DNA of 64,000 nt from Zingiber officinale (GCF_018446385.1 NC_055990.1:25691891-25755890), one strand, 5' to 3'; counted from the stretch's first letter, positions 1-10,732 are shown. Notes: generated by a model not told the origin, from the sequence alone. Numbers and translations: made by a program.

Positions 1-175
1 GATCCTTTTTTGGGTTCATATTTTCATTCAGATTATAGTTTGGGTCGGAATGAGCGGTCAGAGACTGACAAGAGGTTGTTGGTGGTAGTTGAGTGGCTTG
101 GCTATCGGGCACCAAGCGGGGTGGCCTCGGGTGGCCTCCGTGCGCCCACTCCGATTGAAATTATAAATTGAGTAG
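1..175. repeat. Partial foldback element, internal part
   Basis: This stretch resembles the inner part of the foldback repeat at about 46.8-47.1 kb. Both carry a 'ttgggttcat' segment, then 'agattata', a 'cggaa(t/c)gagc' segment and a GC-rich centre, followed by the inverted arm ('cccactccgatt', then 'gagtaggaag'). The left end is cut off by the window edge. Likely a non-autonomous foldback transposon. Confidence 0.5.
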
Positions 176-769
176 GAAGATAAATCTAAGAAGAAATCAT
201 AATGATTGAATCATAATCATTTAATTATATTATAGTATCAATCATCCCCTAGTCTAAGAAAAGTGAATCAGATGATCGGATCTCGTTATGAATGTAATAT
301 TTATTTTTATAGAAGAGATGCGAAATGAGATGGGGAGGCTGACCTATGGCGTTGAATATTAGTTTCATGGAAGCGTGTGGTTTAGGTTAATTAGGTTGTT
401 GTTGCTTCAAAGTTTGACTCCAATTTGAGGGCAGTTCTGTTCAAAGGAATGAAGTCAAAGTTTCAATTCAATGAAAAAGTTTCTTGATTGTGACAAAATG
501 GCTCGTGGAGCAAATCTTATTTTAGACTTTAGAGTTGGCTAATTTGTAGCTCCATAGAGTTTTCTTTTCATTTAGTAATTGGCTTTTTATTAATCGCGTG
601 TGGATAAGTTTTTAAAATTATCAAATTGTATAATATAATTTTAAAATTATCAAATCACGTACTCATTTCTCATTTTATCCCTATAAGTAGATTGATTTTT
701 TTTTTATCAATCAAATAGATTTTACTCTATATAAAAAAAATTAAAATTTTGAGTAAATCAGTCGACTGA
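176..769. other. AT-rich intergenic sequence without recognised feature
   Basis: I see no coding, RNA or terminal-repeat signal here. The sequence is AT-rich with short oligo-T and oligo-A runs and leads into the foldback array that starts near 770. Confidence 0.5.
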
Positions 770-1041
770 TTTATTTTTTTTATCAAAAACATTTTAGATA
801 AAATCTGTTGATGGATTAAATAATTTCGGATTAACATGAAATTAGTTTTTATACATTCCACTATCTCTCATAATTATATTCATGTTCTAAAACATCAATT
901 TGACTTAACATATTAAGAAGTGATTTTTTTTTTAAATTGATATGTTCGAAAAATTCAATTCCTATTAAAAAAATCACTCTCGATTTTAGGCAAAATCGGC
1001 TGATAGACCAAATGATCTCGGATTAATATGAAACTAGTTCC
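770..1041. repeat. AT-rich palindromic repeat array, left part
   Basis: This holds two partial units of a repeat that continues after the retroelement at 9917. Each unit carries 'gatctcggattaatatgaaa' or a close variant, then 'ctagttcct', a 'caatttgact' segment and an inverted second half. The last five bases (1037-1041, gttcc) are the target-site duplication of the retroelement inserted here. Confidence 0.6.
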
Positions 1042-2124
1042 TGTAGGACCATGACAGCCGGCTAGAAGGGAGGGTTGAATAGCCCTGTAAAACAAAAATA
1101 AAAATACCTTTCTCGAACTTTCAACAAAACACTTGCATAAAATAAATTGAACAGAAACTAAAGAAAGGAAGAGGCAAAAGGATTTACTTGGTTACAACCA
1201 AGGAGGTCGCTAATCCAAGGAATGTCGCACTAGTATCTCTTTTGGGCGGAGAAGCCTTTTCCAACAGTGAAAGAGCAAACCAAAGAAGCTAATCTAAAAC
1301 TGAAGCGTACAAAAAAGGTAGATCCGCTACCTTAGCGGCCCCCCTAGTGCCGGCCCTAAAACTGAAGCGTACAAGCGTTGGAAATGAATTGCTTTGAGTT
1401 GTTGAAAAGCTTCTGGACCAAGGCTATATTTATAACCTTGGTCGGGGCGCCCTGAGGGTTCCGGGCGCCCTGGGGGGATAAAACTTTATCCCCCAACGTT
1501 CAGATCGAGTCAAAGCTCGATCCTGTGAAAAAGTCAACTCCGGGCGTCCCGGTACGTTCCGGGCACCCCGGTCAGCTCCGAGTGCTCGAACCCAAAAGTC
1601 AACTATGGTTGACTTTTTCAGTCCGGGTCCTCTGCTCCGGCTCTGGTCGCCTCGGTTCGAGTATTAACTCAGGATCCGCTCGCTTGGGTGATCTTGACCA
1701 TCCGGAAAAGGGCTCACCCGAACCCAAGTTCCAATCTTCTCGAGTGGTCTTCTGCTCCGGCTTCTCGTCCCTCGGAATCGCCGCGTGTTTCCTTCTTGTC
1801 CGCCGACGTACTCATCCGCAGTCTTCGTCCCTCGGACGCACCACGTGTCGTCCTTCTCGCTAGCTGCGTCTCTTACTCCTCGAGTAGTCTTCCGCTCCGG
1901 CTTTCGTCCCTCGAAACCACCGCACGCTTCCTTCTCGTCTGCCGGTGTACTCTTCCACAGCGCCTCGTCCCTCGGACGCACCGCGTGCCATCCTTCTCGC
2001 TAGCTGCGTCTTCCACTTAACTACCTGTGCTCCTAAGCTCCTGCACACTTAGACACAAGGTTAGAAATACACAGGACCTAACTTAACTTGTTGATTACAC
2101 CAAAACAACCTTGGGGTTCCAACA
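1042..2124 (-). repeat. 3' LTR of element A
   Basis: On the minus strand it runs from TGTTGGAACC (2124) to GGTCCTACA (1042), about 1.08 kb. Read in that sense, U3 holds GC-rich segments and GGCGCC palindromes, followed by a TATA-like TATAAATATAG near 1424-1436. Homologous LTRs occur at 8123-9916, 50675-55906 and 57869-58862. Confidence 0.85.
1420..1475 (-). promoter_or_regulatory. LTR core promoter: GGCGCC boxes next to a TATA box
   Basis: On the minus strand, GGGCGCCC and GGCGCC palindromes (near 1444-1475) lie immediately upstream of a TATAAATATAG box (about 1424-1436). The same arrangement recurs in the related LTRs at about 8.7, 51.0 and 58.1 kb, which supports a real U3 promoter. Transcription would run toward lower coordinates into R/U5. 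Confidence 0.55.
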
Positions 2125-2142
2125 ATCTCCCCCTTTTTGGTG
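2125..2142 (-). other. Polypurine tract of element A
   Basis: On the minus strand a run of A and G ending AAAAGGGGGAGAT directly abuts the TGTTGG start of the 3' LTR. This is the expected site of plus-strand DNA priming. Confidence 0.7.
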
Positions 2143-2673
2143 TGAGCAATCCAAGTTAAGTTAGGGTAAAAATAGACATAATATAAACTTAACTAAATTT
2201 ACAATTAAGTGTAAAAAATAAAACAAGTTAAATTTTTGTCTACCTCCCCCTAGACTTATACTTTTCCTTCTCCCCCTTTGATCACATAAAAAATGGGGTT
2301 TCTAAAAAAATCTAAGGGTAAAAACTTAAAAAATTTTGAGATCCTTAAAAAATTTTGTAATAATAAACAGTCTCTGTAAAAAAAAATTTAAGTAAAATTT
2401 TAAGAAAATTTTTCTAAGTGAAATTATAAGGAAAAAAATTCTAACTTAAACAGCTTTGAAAACACTTTTTTTTTTTGAAAATTTTTCAAAAAAAACTTAA
2501 TCAGAAATTTTCAATTTCAGAATAACTTTTAACTTAGGCAAAAAATATTTTCTGAAAATTTTTCTAAGTATTAAAGAGAATTTTTTTAAGGAAAAAAAAT
2601 ATTTTGAAAAGAATGTTTGAAAAATTTTAAAAGTATTAATTAATTCTAATTTTAATGCTTTGACAGAAAGTTA

Positions 2674-2791
2674 ATTAAACATTTATTTCAATATTTTGGC
2701 TTCTAGGTCGTGGCGAGGTACTAGGTCTTCTGGTTATTGAAACAACAATCACTTCCTTAGACAAAGCCTTATAAAAAATTCAATGTCTAAT
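2674..2791 (-). other. Conserved ~120-nt structured module, copy 1
   Basis: On the minus strand this lies about 70 nt downstream of the gag stop. Outer arms at 2782-2791 and 2674-2683 pair with one G-U wobble (ATTAGACATT with AATGTTTAAT). Between them is the shared core (GGCTTTGTCTA near the start, CTCGCCACGACC near the end). The inner helices are weaker in this decayed copy than in those at 6.7 and 59.7 kb. Function unknown. Confidence 0.6.
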
Positions 2792-5700
2792 TTTCTCACT
2801 AAAAGCGCTAATTTCGTTTAAAATTTAGAGTAAGTAAGATTTAAAAACCCAATATAGGTTCTAGCCTACTGGATTAACTAAATATTTCTTAGGTACATAT
2901 TTTCTTGAAATATTCCTAATTTGTCCCTGGTGATATCTATAATACCAATTTAAATTTTTAAATTTTCTAAAATTAGATGAGTATGCATAGTTTTTCAAAT
3001 TATCTACTTGAATTTTCAGATCTTTATTTTCTGATTTCAATTTCTCATTTTCTAATTTTGATTTGTCTAATTCTTCTAAGGGACAAGATTTAGCCAAAAT
3101 TATTTTTTTATTTTCAATCTCCTTTTCTAATTTGCAATCGTCTTTTGTTAATAGTTTAACAAACTTAAAGAGTTTATCGGGAGGAAATGATCGTACCTCA
3201 CTTACCTTGTCGATCTCGTTGTCCGTTTCTCTCCCTGAACTGCTGCTTTTTTCTGACGTGGCTCCCCCTTCATTGATGCTCTCGATGCTCATTTCGGAAG
3301 AGCTTGACTCGCAGTTGTCGTCTTGATGGCTTGCCATTAGGGCAAGTCCAGAGAATGCCTCGACTTCCGACGACGTATCGTCCCACGTCGCCTTTAGGGT
3401 CTTTCGCTTTTGGATAGACTTCTTACCCTTCTCCTTGTCCTTGTTCTTCAGCTTGGGGCAATTGTCCTTGACGTGTCCTTCTTCATCGCAGTGGTAGCAG
3501 CGGATCGTCCTTTTCTTTTTCCCCTGCGGATGGTTAGTAGATCTAGATTTACAAAGTTTCTTGAATCTTCTTACCATCATTACCATTTCCTCGTCATCGA
3601 GAGAAGATTCCAACTCAGGTTCGTCTCTCGAAGCTTTGAGGGTGACGTTGTTCTTGGGCTCCTTTGAACCTGCACATCTTGATTCGTGCACTTCAAAAGT
3701 CGAGAAAAATTCTTCTAATGAAATTTTTTCTAAGTCTTTTGAAATGTAAAAGGCATCTACTAGTGATGCCCATTTTGAATTTCTCGGAAATGAATTTAAC
3801 GCGTACCTTAGCGAACTTGGTTACTTATTTTTTCTCCGAGATTCGACAGTCCGGTGATGATCTCTTTGATTCTTGAGTGCAGATGCGCAACTGTCTCGTC
3901 TTCCCCAAGTCACAGGCTAGTGAGCTGATTGCGAAGTAGATCTCTTCTGGCGAGCTTGGCTTCGGACGTTCCTTCGTGCAGCTCGAGAAACTTCTCCCAA
4001 AGTTCCTTTGCCGAGTCGTAGTTCCCGATTCAATTGACTTCTTGTGGTGGAAGAACGCTTAACAGATGATATTCTACTTTGCCGTTCACCACAAAGTCAG
4101 TCTGCTCCTTTTTCGTCCATTGATATTTTTCCTTACCCTTTGGAGCTACAAAGCCAAGTTTCATTGTTAAAATTAATTCAGGGGGCGTTTGGTTTTTTCC
4201 TAGGAATGAGAATCGGAATGGGAATCATAGTATTATGGAATGGGAATGAGTATGAGCATGGATATCACTTTTAAAAGCAATGTTTGGTTAGTTGAATATT
4301 TTCTATTGGAATCAATCAAAATTTCCTTTTTTACCCTTAAAGGAAAATAAAAGAAAAAAAAATAGATGTGAAAGAAAGTTGAATGTGAGAGAAAAATATA
4401 ATGAGAGCGAAAGTATGATGAGAGAGAAAGTGTGATGGGAAAGAATGAAGAGAGAGAAAGTGTTGTTAGGATGTATACTAAAAGCCTAGCTTTTGGTATA
4501 AACATTTATCTAGAAATAAGAATCACATTGGTCAAATGTCTACATTTAAGATAAATGTAGTTGTTCAATTAATTTATATTGTAGATAACATGGTGTATGG
4601 TGTCACACACAGAGGATCATGTTATCAATACCTTATAAATTATAAACAGTAGCTCACAACCATGATGGAAAGTAACAACCCATTGGAAGGTCGTAGTGTA
4701 ATTAGGTATTAGTTTATCTTAACTATATAATTACACTAGTACACTTAGAGTGTATTGAGTAGGACCATTAGAGGTCGTTTCTTTTATACTGACTTTATAA
4801 AGGAACAAAGACCTCAGTTATTATGGAAGTGTGTGCTCTTAATCCTAATATAATAACAAGCACATATATTTGATATTTATTTCTTTAATTTATCAATGGA
4901 TGAGATTTAGTTCGATAAATCAATAAGCCCGATAAGTTGGGAAATGATATCACTTATAGTGTGTGTTGTTGATTATAGAAGGAAATTGTGGCCTAGTGAT
5001 CTAGGTTGAGAATGTCCCCAAGAGGAGCTCATAAGGATTGTCATGTTAAACCCTGCAGGTGGACTTAGTCCGACATGACGATGAAGTTGAGTGGTACTAT
5101 TCTTGGAGCTAGATATTAATTAAGTGAGTTGTCAATAACTTACTTAATTAGTGGACATTTGTTATCTTAAACACAGGGAGACTAACACACTCATAATAAG
5201 AAGGAGCCCAAAAATGTAATTTGGGATTGGTGCGGTAGTTCAATAATAATTCTTTAGTGGAATGAATTATTATTGATGAAATTAAGTTGTGTGTTCGGGG
5301 CGAACACAGGATGCTTAATTTCATCGGGAGACCAAAACTAATTCTCCTCTCGGTCCCTATTGTAGCCTCTTAATTATAGAGTACTATACCCACCTATACC
5401 CACCTTCTTACCCATCCTATAGGGGCCGGCAAAGCTAGCTTGGAGACCAAGCTAGGGCCGGCCATGGTTTGGTTCATGGGTGAATTCATGTGGCCGGCCC
5501 TATCTTGAACTCAAGCTTAGGTGGCCGGCCCTATTAAAATAAAAAGGAATTTTAATTTTAAAATTTTTCTTATGTGGATAATATGATTTAAAAGAGAGTT
5601 TAAAAATTTAAATCTTTCCTTTTATAAGATTCTACAAAAGATTAAGAGAAGAGTTAAAATCTCTTTCCTTATTTGTAGATTAAAAGGTTGATTTTAATTT

Positions 5701-6155
5701 TGGTAAAAACTTTCCTTTTAATTATGTTCATGATTTAAAAGAAAGTTTAAAAATTAAAAATTCTCTTTTATTAGTTTCTACAAAAGATTAAGAAAAGATT
5801 TAATATCTTTCCTTATTTGTAAATTGAAAAGAGACTTTAATTTTTAGAGATAACTTTCCTTTTTGGAAATTATCCACATGTTTAAAAGAAAGATTTTAAT
5901 TTATAAAATTTCTTTTTATTAACCAATCATGAAGGGATTAAAATTATTGGAGAAATTTTTATAAATTTCTAGAAACAAATTAGGAAGTTTTAATTTTTAT
6001 TTTAATTAAAACTCTTCTTGTTTTGGGAAAAGTGGTGGCCGGCCAAATAAATTGAAGAAGAGAAAATTATTTTTAATTAAATAAATTTTCCTTTTCATGG
6101 CAAAAGAATTAAGGAAGTTTTTATTTAAATTTCCTTATTTGCCAAGACCAAGAAT

Positions 6156-6163
6156 TATAAAAG
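6156..6163 (+). promoter_or_regulatory. TATA box of the 2.6-kb LTR
   Basis: TATAAAAG is followed by a GC-rich stretch. The homologous position of the minus-strand LTR (15147-15154) keeps the identical TATAAAAG. Transcription would start about 30 nt downstream, giving a long R-U5 leader. Confidence 0.6.
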
Positions 6164-6719
6164 CGGGGGTAGAGGAGGTTTCATTGTGAACAACTCTATT
6201 CTTTTTCTTCCTCTCTTTTCTTCCTTGGTGTGGCCGGCCCCTAGAGGTTCCCCTTCTCCTTCTCTCTTCTCCTTCTTGTGGCTGAGACTTCATCATCTCT
6301 TGGAGGCATAGAAGTGGCCGGATCTAGCTTGGAGAAAAGGAGAGAAAGGAGTCTTGTTTCTTGCATCCCTTGGAGCTTGGTTGGTGGAAAAAGATCTTCA
6401 TCTTTTGGAAGCTTTGTGCTTGGCCGAAACTTGAAGAAAGGAGAAGAAGGTGCTTTGGTGGTTTCTCATCTCGGAAGATCGTTGCCCACACAACGTCCGA
6501 GGTTAGAAGAGGAATACGGTAGAAGATCAATAGGTTTTTCTAAAAGGTATAACTAGTATTTTTTCTTTCCGCATCATACTAGTTATTTTTGAAAATAATA
6601 CCAAATACAAGAGGCATACGATTCTAGTATTTCGAATTTGTTTTCGATATTGTGTTCTTTTATTTTTTTTCCTTGTGATTTGATTGTTTTTTTCGGTTGA
6701 CCTAAAGTTATTTAAGGAA

Positions 6720-6841
6720 ATTAAATATTAACTTTCCTTAAAAGGCTTTGTCTAGTCGGTGGTGGTTGTTCCCATATCCAAGAAGGCCATATGCCTCGCC
6801 ACGTCAGTACTGGGAGTCAATTTTGGAAACTAATATTTAAT
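6720..6841 (+). other. Conserved ~120-nt structured module, copy 2 (inside LTR)
   Basis: Perfect 11-bp outer arms lie at 6720-6730 (ATTAAATATTA) and 6831-6841 (TAATATTTAAT). Inside, GTGGTG (6759-6764) can pair with CGCCAC (6797-6802), and TCCCA (6770-6774) with TGGGA (6811-6815), which interleave as a pseudoknot. The small hairpin AGGC-CATAT-GCCT (6784-6796) abuts the CGCCAC strand directly. This is the best preserved LTR copy. Confidence 0.65.
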
Positions 6842-6850
6842 GAAATTAAT

Positions 6851-6990
6851 AACCTAGGTGATTTGGATCGAACGTGTTAAGTTTCGCAGGAGATCCGAGT
6901 CTAAACCTAAAAGAACAAATAGATTAAACTTTGGATCAAACGTGTTAAGTTCCGCAGGCGATCCAAGTTTAATTTAAAAGAACACATGGT
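6851..6990 (+). repeat. Duplicated hairpin in LTR U5
   Basis: Two about 70-nt direct copies each contain 'ttggatc(g/a)aacgtgttaagt' followed by 'cgcagg(a/c)gatcc', so each can fold GGATC with GATCC. The same pair is present in the minus-strand LTR (about 14345-14450). Confidence 0.6.
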
Positions 6991-8108
6991 AGCTAGGAAA
7001 TGGTTCAGACCTTTGTACAAAATTTTTGTACAGTGGAACCATTAGGTTTTCCGAGTAGCAACCAACAAGTGTGACGAGAGAAAATGAGAAAAGAGAGTAG
7101 ATGAGAGAGAGCGTGATAATAGAAGATGAGAGACAAAATATGATGAGAGAGAAAATATGATGAGTGAGAAAATATGATGAGGGAGGATGAAGAGAGAGAA
7201 AGTGTAATTAGAAAAAATGAGAAGAGAGTGTGTGATGGGAGAGATTGAGGAGAGAGAAAGTATGATAATAGAGAAAGTGTGATGAGAGAGAAAGTGTGAT
7301 GAGAAAAAAATAGAAAATCAAATGTGATTGGAGATATTGAGGAGAGAGAAAGCATGATGAGAAAGAAAGTGTGTTAAGAAAAAAAGGGAGAGAATGTGAT
7401 GGGAGATAGATTGAAGAGAGAGAAAGTGTGATGAAAAAAAAAAGAAAAGAGAGTGTAATGTGATAGATTGAGAAGAGAGAGGAAGTATGATGACAGAGGA
7501 AGTATGATGAGAGAGAAAGTGTGATGAGAAAAAAAAGAGGAAGAGAGTGATGGAAGAGATTAAGGAGAGAGAAAGTGTAATGAGAAAAAAAGAGTAAGGA
7601 AAGTGTGATGAGAGAGATTAAAGAGAGAGAAAGTGGGTGATAAAATGAGGAGAGAGAAAATATGATGAGAGAGAACAAAAAGAGAGAAAGTGATATGAAA
7701 GAAAAATTAAATAAATATATTTTAATATTTGATATTAAAGGGGAAAATTTTAGTTTTTGGTCAAGGGTATTTTGGGAATAAGGAAATATTTTGATTGTTG
7801 AAAATAGGGTAATGACTCATTGAAGGGGGGAGACATGAGAATGAGTCATTACCCAATTATAAGGATTCATTCCCTTATTTGTATTCTCATTCCTATAATC
7901 CAAACATCAACAATGGGAATCAATGATTGCTATTCCCATTCCCCACTCTTATTCCCCTAAACCAAACGCCCCCTCAAAATCTATTGTGAAAAATACCTCC
8001 AATAGTTTTTTTCTAGGTTGCGAAATCCCCTTTGTATTTCGGCGGGTGGATGCTTGGTCCAGCCATTATGTTTGCTTCGATTGGCGGTTAGTCCTCCTGA
8101 AGCGCCTT

Positions 8109-8121
8109 GGCTCTGATACCA
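8109..8121 (-). other. Primer-binding site of element A
   Basis: On the minus strand TGGTATCAGAGCC directly follows the LTR end. This is the usual plant initiator Met-tRNA primer site. Confidence 0.8.
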
Positions 8122-8122
8122 C

Positions 8123-9916
8123 TGGTAGGACCGTGGCAGCCCGCTAGAAGGGAGGGTTGAATAGCCCTGTAAAACAAAAACAAAAATACCCTTCTCAAAC
8201 TTTCAACAAAACACTTGCATAAAATAAATTGAACAGAAACTAAAGAAAGGAAGATGCAAAAGGATTTATTTGGTTACAACCAAGGAGGTTGTTTATCCAA
8301 GGAATGTCGCACTAGTATCTCCTTTGGGCGGAGAAGCCTCTTACAGCAGTGAAAGCGCAAAACAAAAAAGCTAATCTAAAACTGAAATGTACTGTTGGTC
8401 CCTTTGGAGGCCGGCAAGAGGGGAGGGGTGAATTACCCTACAAAATAAAACTCGAACCTTTCTTGGATTTCAACTATATCATAAACACTTGTAATAAAAA
8501 GTAGAGACTAAGTAAAGAAATCATACACCAGAGATTTACTTGGTTTGCAATTAGAGGATTGTTAATTCAAGGAAAGTAAGCACACTATGATCTTCTCTGG
8601 GCGGAGAAGCCTCTTTACAACGTTGACAACACAAATGAAAAGAACACAACTGAAAGCACAGAAAGAATTGATTACAAGTGAGTTGTTCTGACTGTGCAGA
8701 TTAGTGCTATATTTATAGCACTGGTCGGGGCGCCCCGAATGGGTTCTGGGCGTCCAGGGGGGATAAAATTTTATCCCCCAACGATCAGATCGCGTTTGAC
8801 GCGATCCTGGTCAAAATCCAGGTCCGGGCGCCCGGAGCAGTTCCGGGCGCCCCGGAGGGCTCCGGGCGCCCCGGACTGCTCCGGGCGCCCCAGAGCCCAA
8901 AGCCAACAACGTTGACTTTTTCGCCTCCGGTTCAGCACGTCTCGGTCCGGATCTTGTTCGCTCCGGCTCCGCTAGCTTGGGTGATCTCGGCCATCCGGAA
9001 TAGGGCTCACCTGAACCCAAGTTCCGGCCTTCTCCTCGAGCAGCCTTCTTTCCCGGTTTCTCGTCCCTCGAACGCCGCGCACGTTCTTCTCGTCCACCGG
9101 TGTACTCTTCCGCGGTCACCTCGTCCCTCAGACGCACCGAGCCCGTCGGCTCTCTCCCCGTGCCGTCCTTCTCGCTAGCCGCGTCTTCCGCTCGACTTCC
9201 TGTGTTCCTAAGCTCCTGCACACTTAGACACAAGGGTTAAACAAACGCAGGACCTAACTTAACTTGTTTGATTACATCAAAACACCTTGGGGTTCCAACA
9301 CGTACAAGCGTTGGAAATGAATTGCTCTGAGTTGTTGAAAAGCTTCTAGACCAAGGCTATATTTATAGCCTTGGTCGGGGCACCCTGAGGGTTTCGGGCG
9401 CCCTGGACACAAAAGTCAACTCTGGTTGACTTTTTCGGTCGCCTCGGTCCGGGTATTAACTCCGGATCCGCTCGTTTGGGTGATCTCGGCTATCTGGAAA
9501 AGGACTCACCCGAACCCAACTTCCGGTCTTCTCGAGTGGTCTTCCGCTTTGGTTTCTCGTCCCTCGGAATCGCCGCGTGTTTTATTCTCGTCCGCAAGCT
9601 TACTCATCCGCAGTCTTCGTCCCTCGGACGCACCACGTGTCGTCGTTCTCGCTAACTGCGTCTCTTGCTTCTCGAGCAGTCTTCCGCTCCGGCTTTCGTC
9701 CCTAGGAACCACCGCACTCTTCCTTCTCGTCCGCTGGTATACTCTTCCGCAGCGCTTCGTCCCTCGGACGCACCGCGTGCCGTCCTTCTCGCTAGCTACG
9801 TCTTCCACTCAACTACCTGTGCTCCTAAGCTCCTGCACAGTTAGACACAAGGTTAGAAACACACAGGACCTAACTTAACTTGTTGATCATACCAAAACAA
9901 CCTTGGGGTTCCAATA
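8123..9916 (-). repeat. 5' LTR of element A with nested solo LTR
   Basis: This is homologous to 1042-2124, but interrupted at 8393-9300 by another solo LTR. It ends at 9916 in 'ccaata' where the other copy has 'ccaaca', a single transition in the terminal dinucleotide. The GTTCC duplication follows at once. Confidence 0.85.
8393..9300 (-). repeat. Solo LTR of a related retroelement family
   Basis: It starts 'tgttggtccc' and ends 'ggttccaaca', flanked by TGTAC (8388-8392) and CGTAC (9301-9305). The uninterrupted sister LTR has CGTAC here, so the left copy has mutated once. It has its own TATA (about 8708-8720 region) and GGGCGCCC boxes. Confidence 0.8.
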
Positions 9917-10732
9917 GTTCCTATGTATTTGGCTGCATCTCCTAATTATATACATGCCCTCAAATGTCAATTTGACTTAATATATTGAGAGCAATGATTT
10001 TTTGAATATGAATGTGTTTAAAAACTTTAATTCGTGTTAAAAAAACTATTGCTCTCACTATATTGGATTAAATTGGCATTTGAGGGCATGAATATAATCA
10101 GAAGAGATAGACGAACAAATAAAATTAGTTTCATATCAATCCGAGGTCATTTAGTCTATCAGTTGCTTTTGTCCAAAACAGGTTGATTGATCAAATGACC
10201 TCAGATTGATATGAAACTAGTTCATATGTGTTTATCTACCTCTCTTGATTATATCCATGCTCTCAAACGTCAATTTGACTCAATATATTGAGAGCAGTGA
10301 TTTTTTAAACATGAATATATTTGAAAAATTAAATTCGTGTTCAAAATATTATTGCTCTCAATATATTTGATCAAATTGATGTTTGAGAGCATGAATATAA
10401 TCAAAAGAACTAGTCGAACACATAGGATCTAGTTTCATATCAATCCGATATTTTTTTATCCATCAACTAGTTTTGGGTAAAATCGACTGATGGACTAAAT
10501 GACCTCGGATTGACATGAAACTAGTTCCTATATGTTCGTCTATCTCTCCTGATTATATTCATACTCTCAAATACCAATTTGACCCAATATATTGAGAGCA
10601 ATAATTTTTTTGAATATGAATTAAATTTTTTAAACACATTCGTGTTAAAAAAATCATTGTTCTCAATATATTGAGTCAAATTGATGTTTGAGGGTATGAC
10701 TATAATCAAGAGAGGTAATCAAATAGATGCGG
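9917..10732. repeat. AT-rich palindromic repeat array, right part
   Basis: At least three units of roughly 260-310 bp follow one another. Each has a forward half (ctagttc(c/a)tat, tcaatttgac, atattgagagcaatgattt) and an inverted second half (attgctctcaatata, tttgagggcatga), so every unit can fold back on itself. The array is continuous with 770-1041 once element A is removed. Confidence 0.65.

Larger units (their letters stand above)
4464..7067 (+). repeat. 2.6-kb solo LTR of a Copia family (family G)
   Basis: This starts TGTTAGGATG and ends GCAACCAACA, with a perfect 5-bp duplication AGTGT at 4459-4463 and 7068-7072, so it is a solo LTR left by recombination. The copy at 14244-16845 has nearly the same length (2602 against 2604) and there is followed by a PBS, which confirms the LTR identity. 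The start of the same LTR is seen at 63964. A TATA box lies at 6156-6163. The roughly 900 nt after it hold the structured module and a duplicated hairpin. Confidence 0.9.
4181..7973. mobile_element. Tourist/PIF-Harbinger-like MITE with nested solo LTR
   Basis: The ends are inverted repeats (GGGGGCGTTTGGTT at 4181 and AACCAAACGCCCCC ending at 7973), flanked by the 3-bp duplication TCA at 4178-4180 and 7974-7976. The sub-terminal parts also mirror each other (ggaatgagaat, gggaatc). Without the 2.6-kb LTR inserted at 4464 the element would be about 1.2 kb. Its interior is filled with degenerate 'gagagaaagtgtgatga' repeats. It sits inside the gag of element A. No transposase was seen. Confidence 0.8.
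2861..8066 (-). pseudogene. Gag polyprotein of element A, split by a MITE and carrying stops
   Basis: The gag reads on the minus strand from an ATG at 8064-8066, is interrupted between about 7977 and 4180 by the MITE, then resumes and ends at 2861. It has the N-terminal Copia gag domain (UBN2-like, with WEKFLELHEG) and a CCHC zinc knuckle (CYHCDEEGHVKDNC, about 3480-3520), then a Ser/Glu-rich and a Lys-rich coiled C-terminus ending NPVG. Breaks seen: a TAG where tryptophan is expected near the N-terminus, and further in-frame stops between 3691 and 4060, several of the CGA-to-TGA or TGG-to-TAG type. Gag would coat and package element RNA. This copy cannot make a full product. Confidence 0.85.
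1042..9916 (-). mobile_element. Gag-only LTR retrotransposon (element A, TR-GAG-like) with nested insertions
   Basis: Both LTRs, a Met-type primer-binding site and a polypurine tract are present, and the 5-bp duplication GTTCC sits at 1037-1041 and 9917-9921. The interior holds a gag gene but no protease, integrase or RT, so the element is non-autonomous. Without its insertions (MITE 4181-7973 and solo LTR 8393-9300) it would be about 4.2 kb. The zinc-finger gag and Met PBS fit Copia. It inserted into an AT-rich foldback array. The matching target duplication shows one clean insertion; later decay is visible in the gag stops and in the altered LTR terminus (ccaata instead of ccaaca). Confidence 0.85.

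Noticed and set aside
1525-2048. Arg/Ser/Pro-rich open frames in the LTRs of elements A and B and relatives
   Set aside because: Composition-driven frames in U5-like GC-rich LTR sequence; frames are not shared among homologous LTRs.
6278-6556. 92-residue open frame inside the 2.6-kb LTR
   Set aside because: The homologous region of the minus-strand LTR keeps only part of the frame, with indels that shift the rest, and no domain is visible. I treat it as leader RNA.
6720-6841. Module as hammerhead ribozyme, 5S RNA or tRNA-like SINE
   Set aside because: I looked for CTGATGA plus GAAA, 5S box A/C and tRNA A/B boxes; none is present in the module.
7005-7678. Long Ser/Leu/His-rich open frames on the minus strand
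   Set aside because: They are translations of the 'gagagaaagtgtgatga' repeats in the MITE; low-complexity artefacts.
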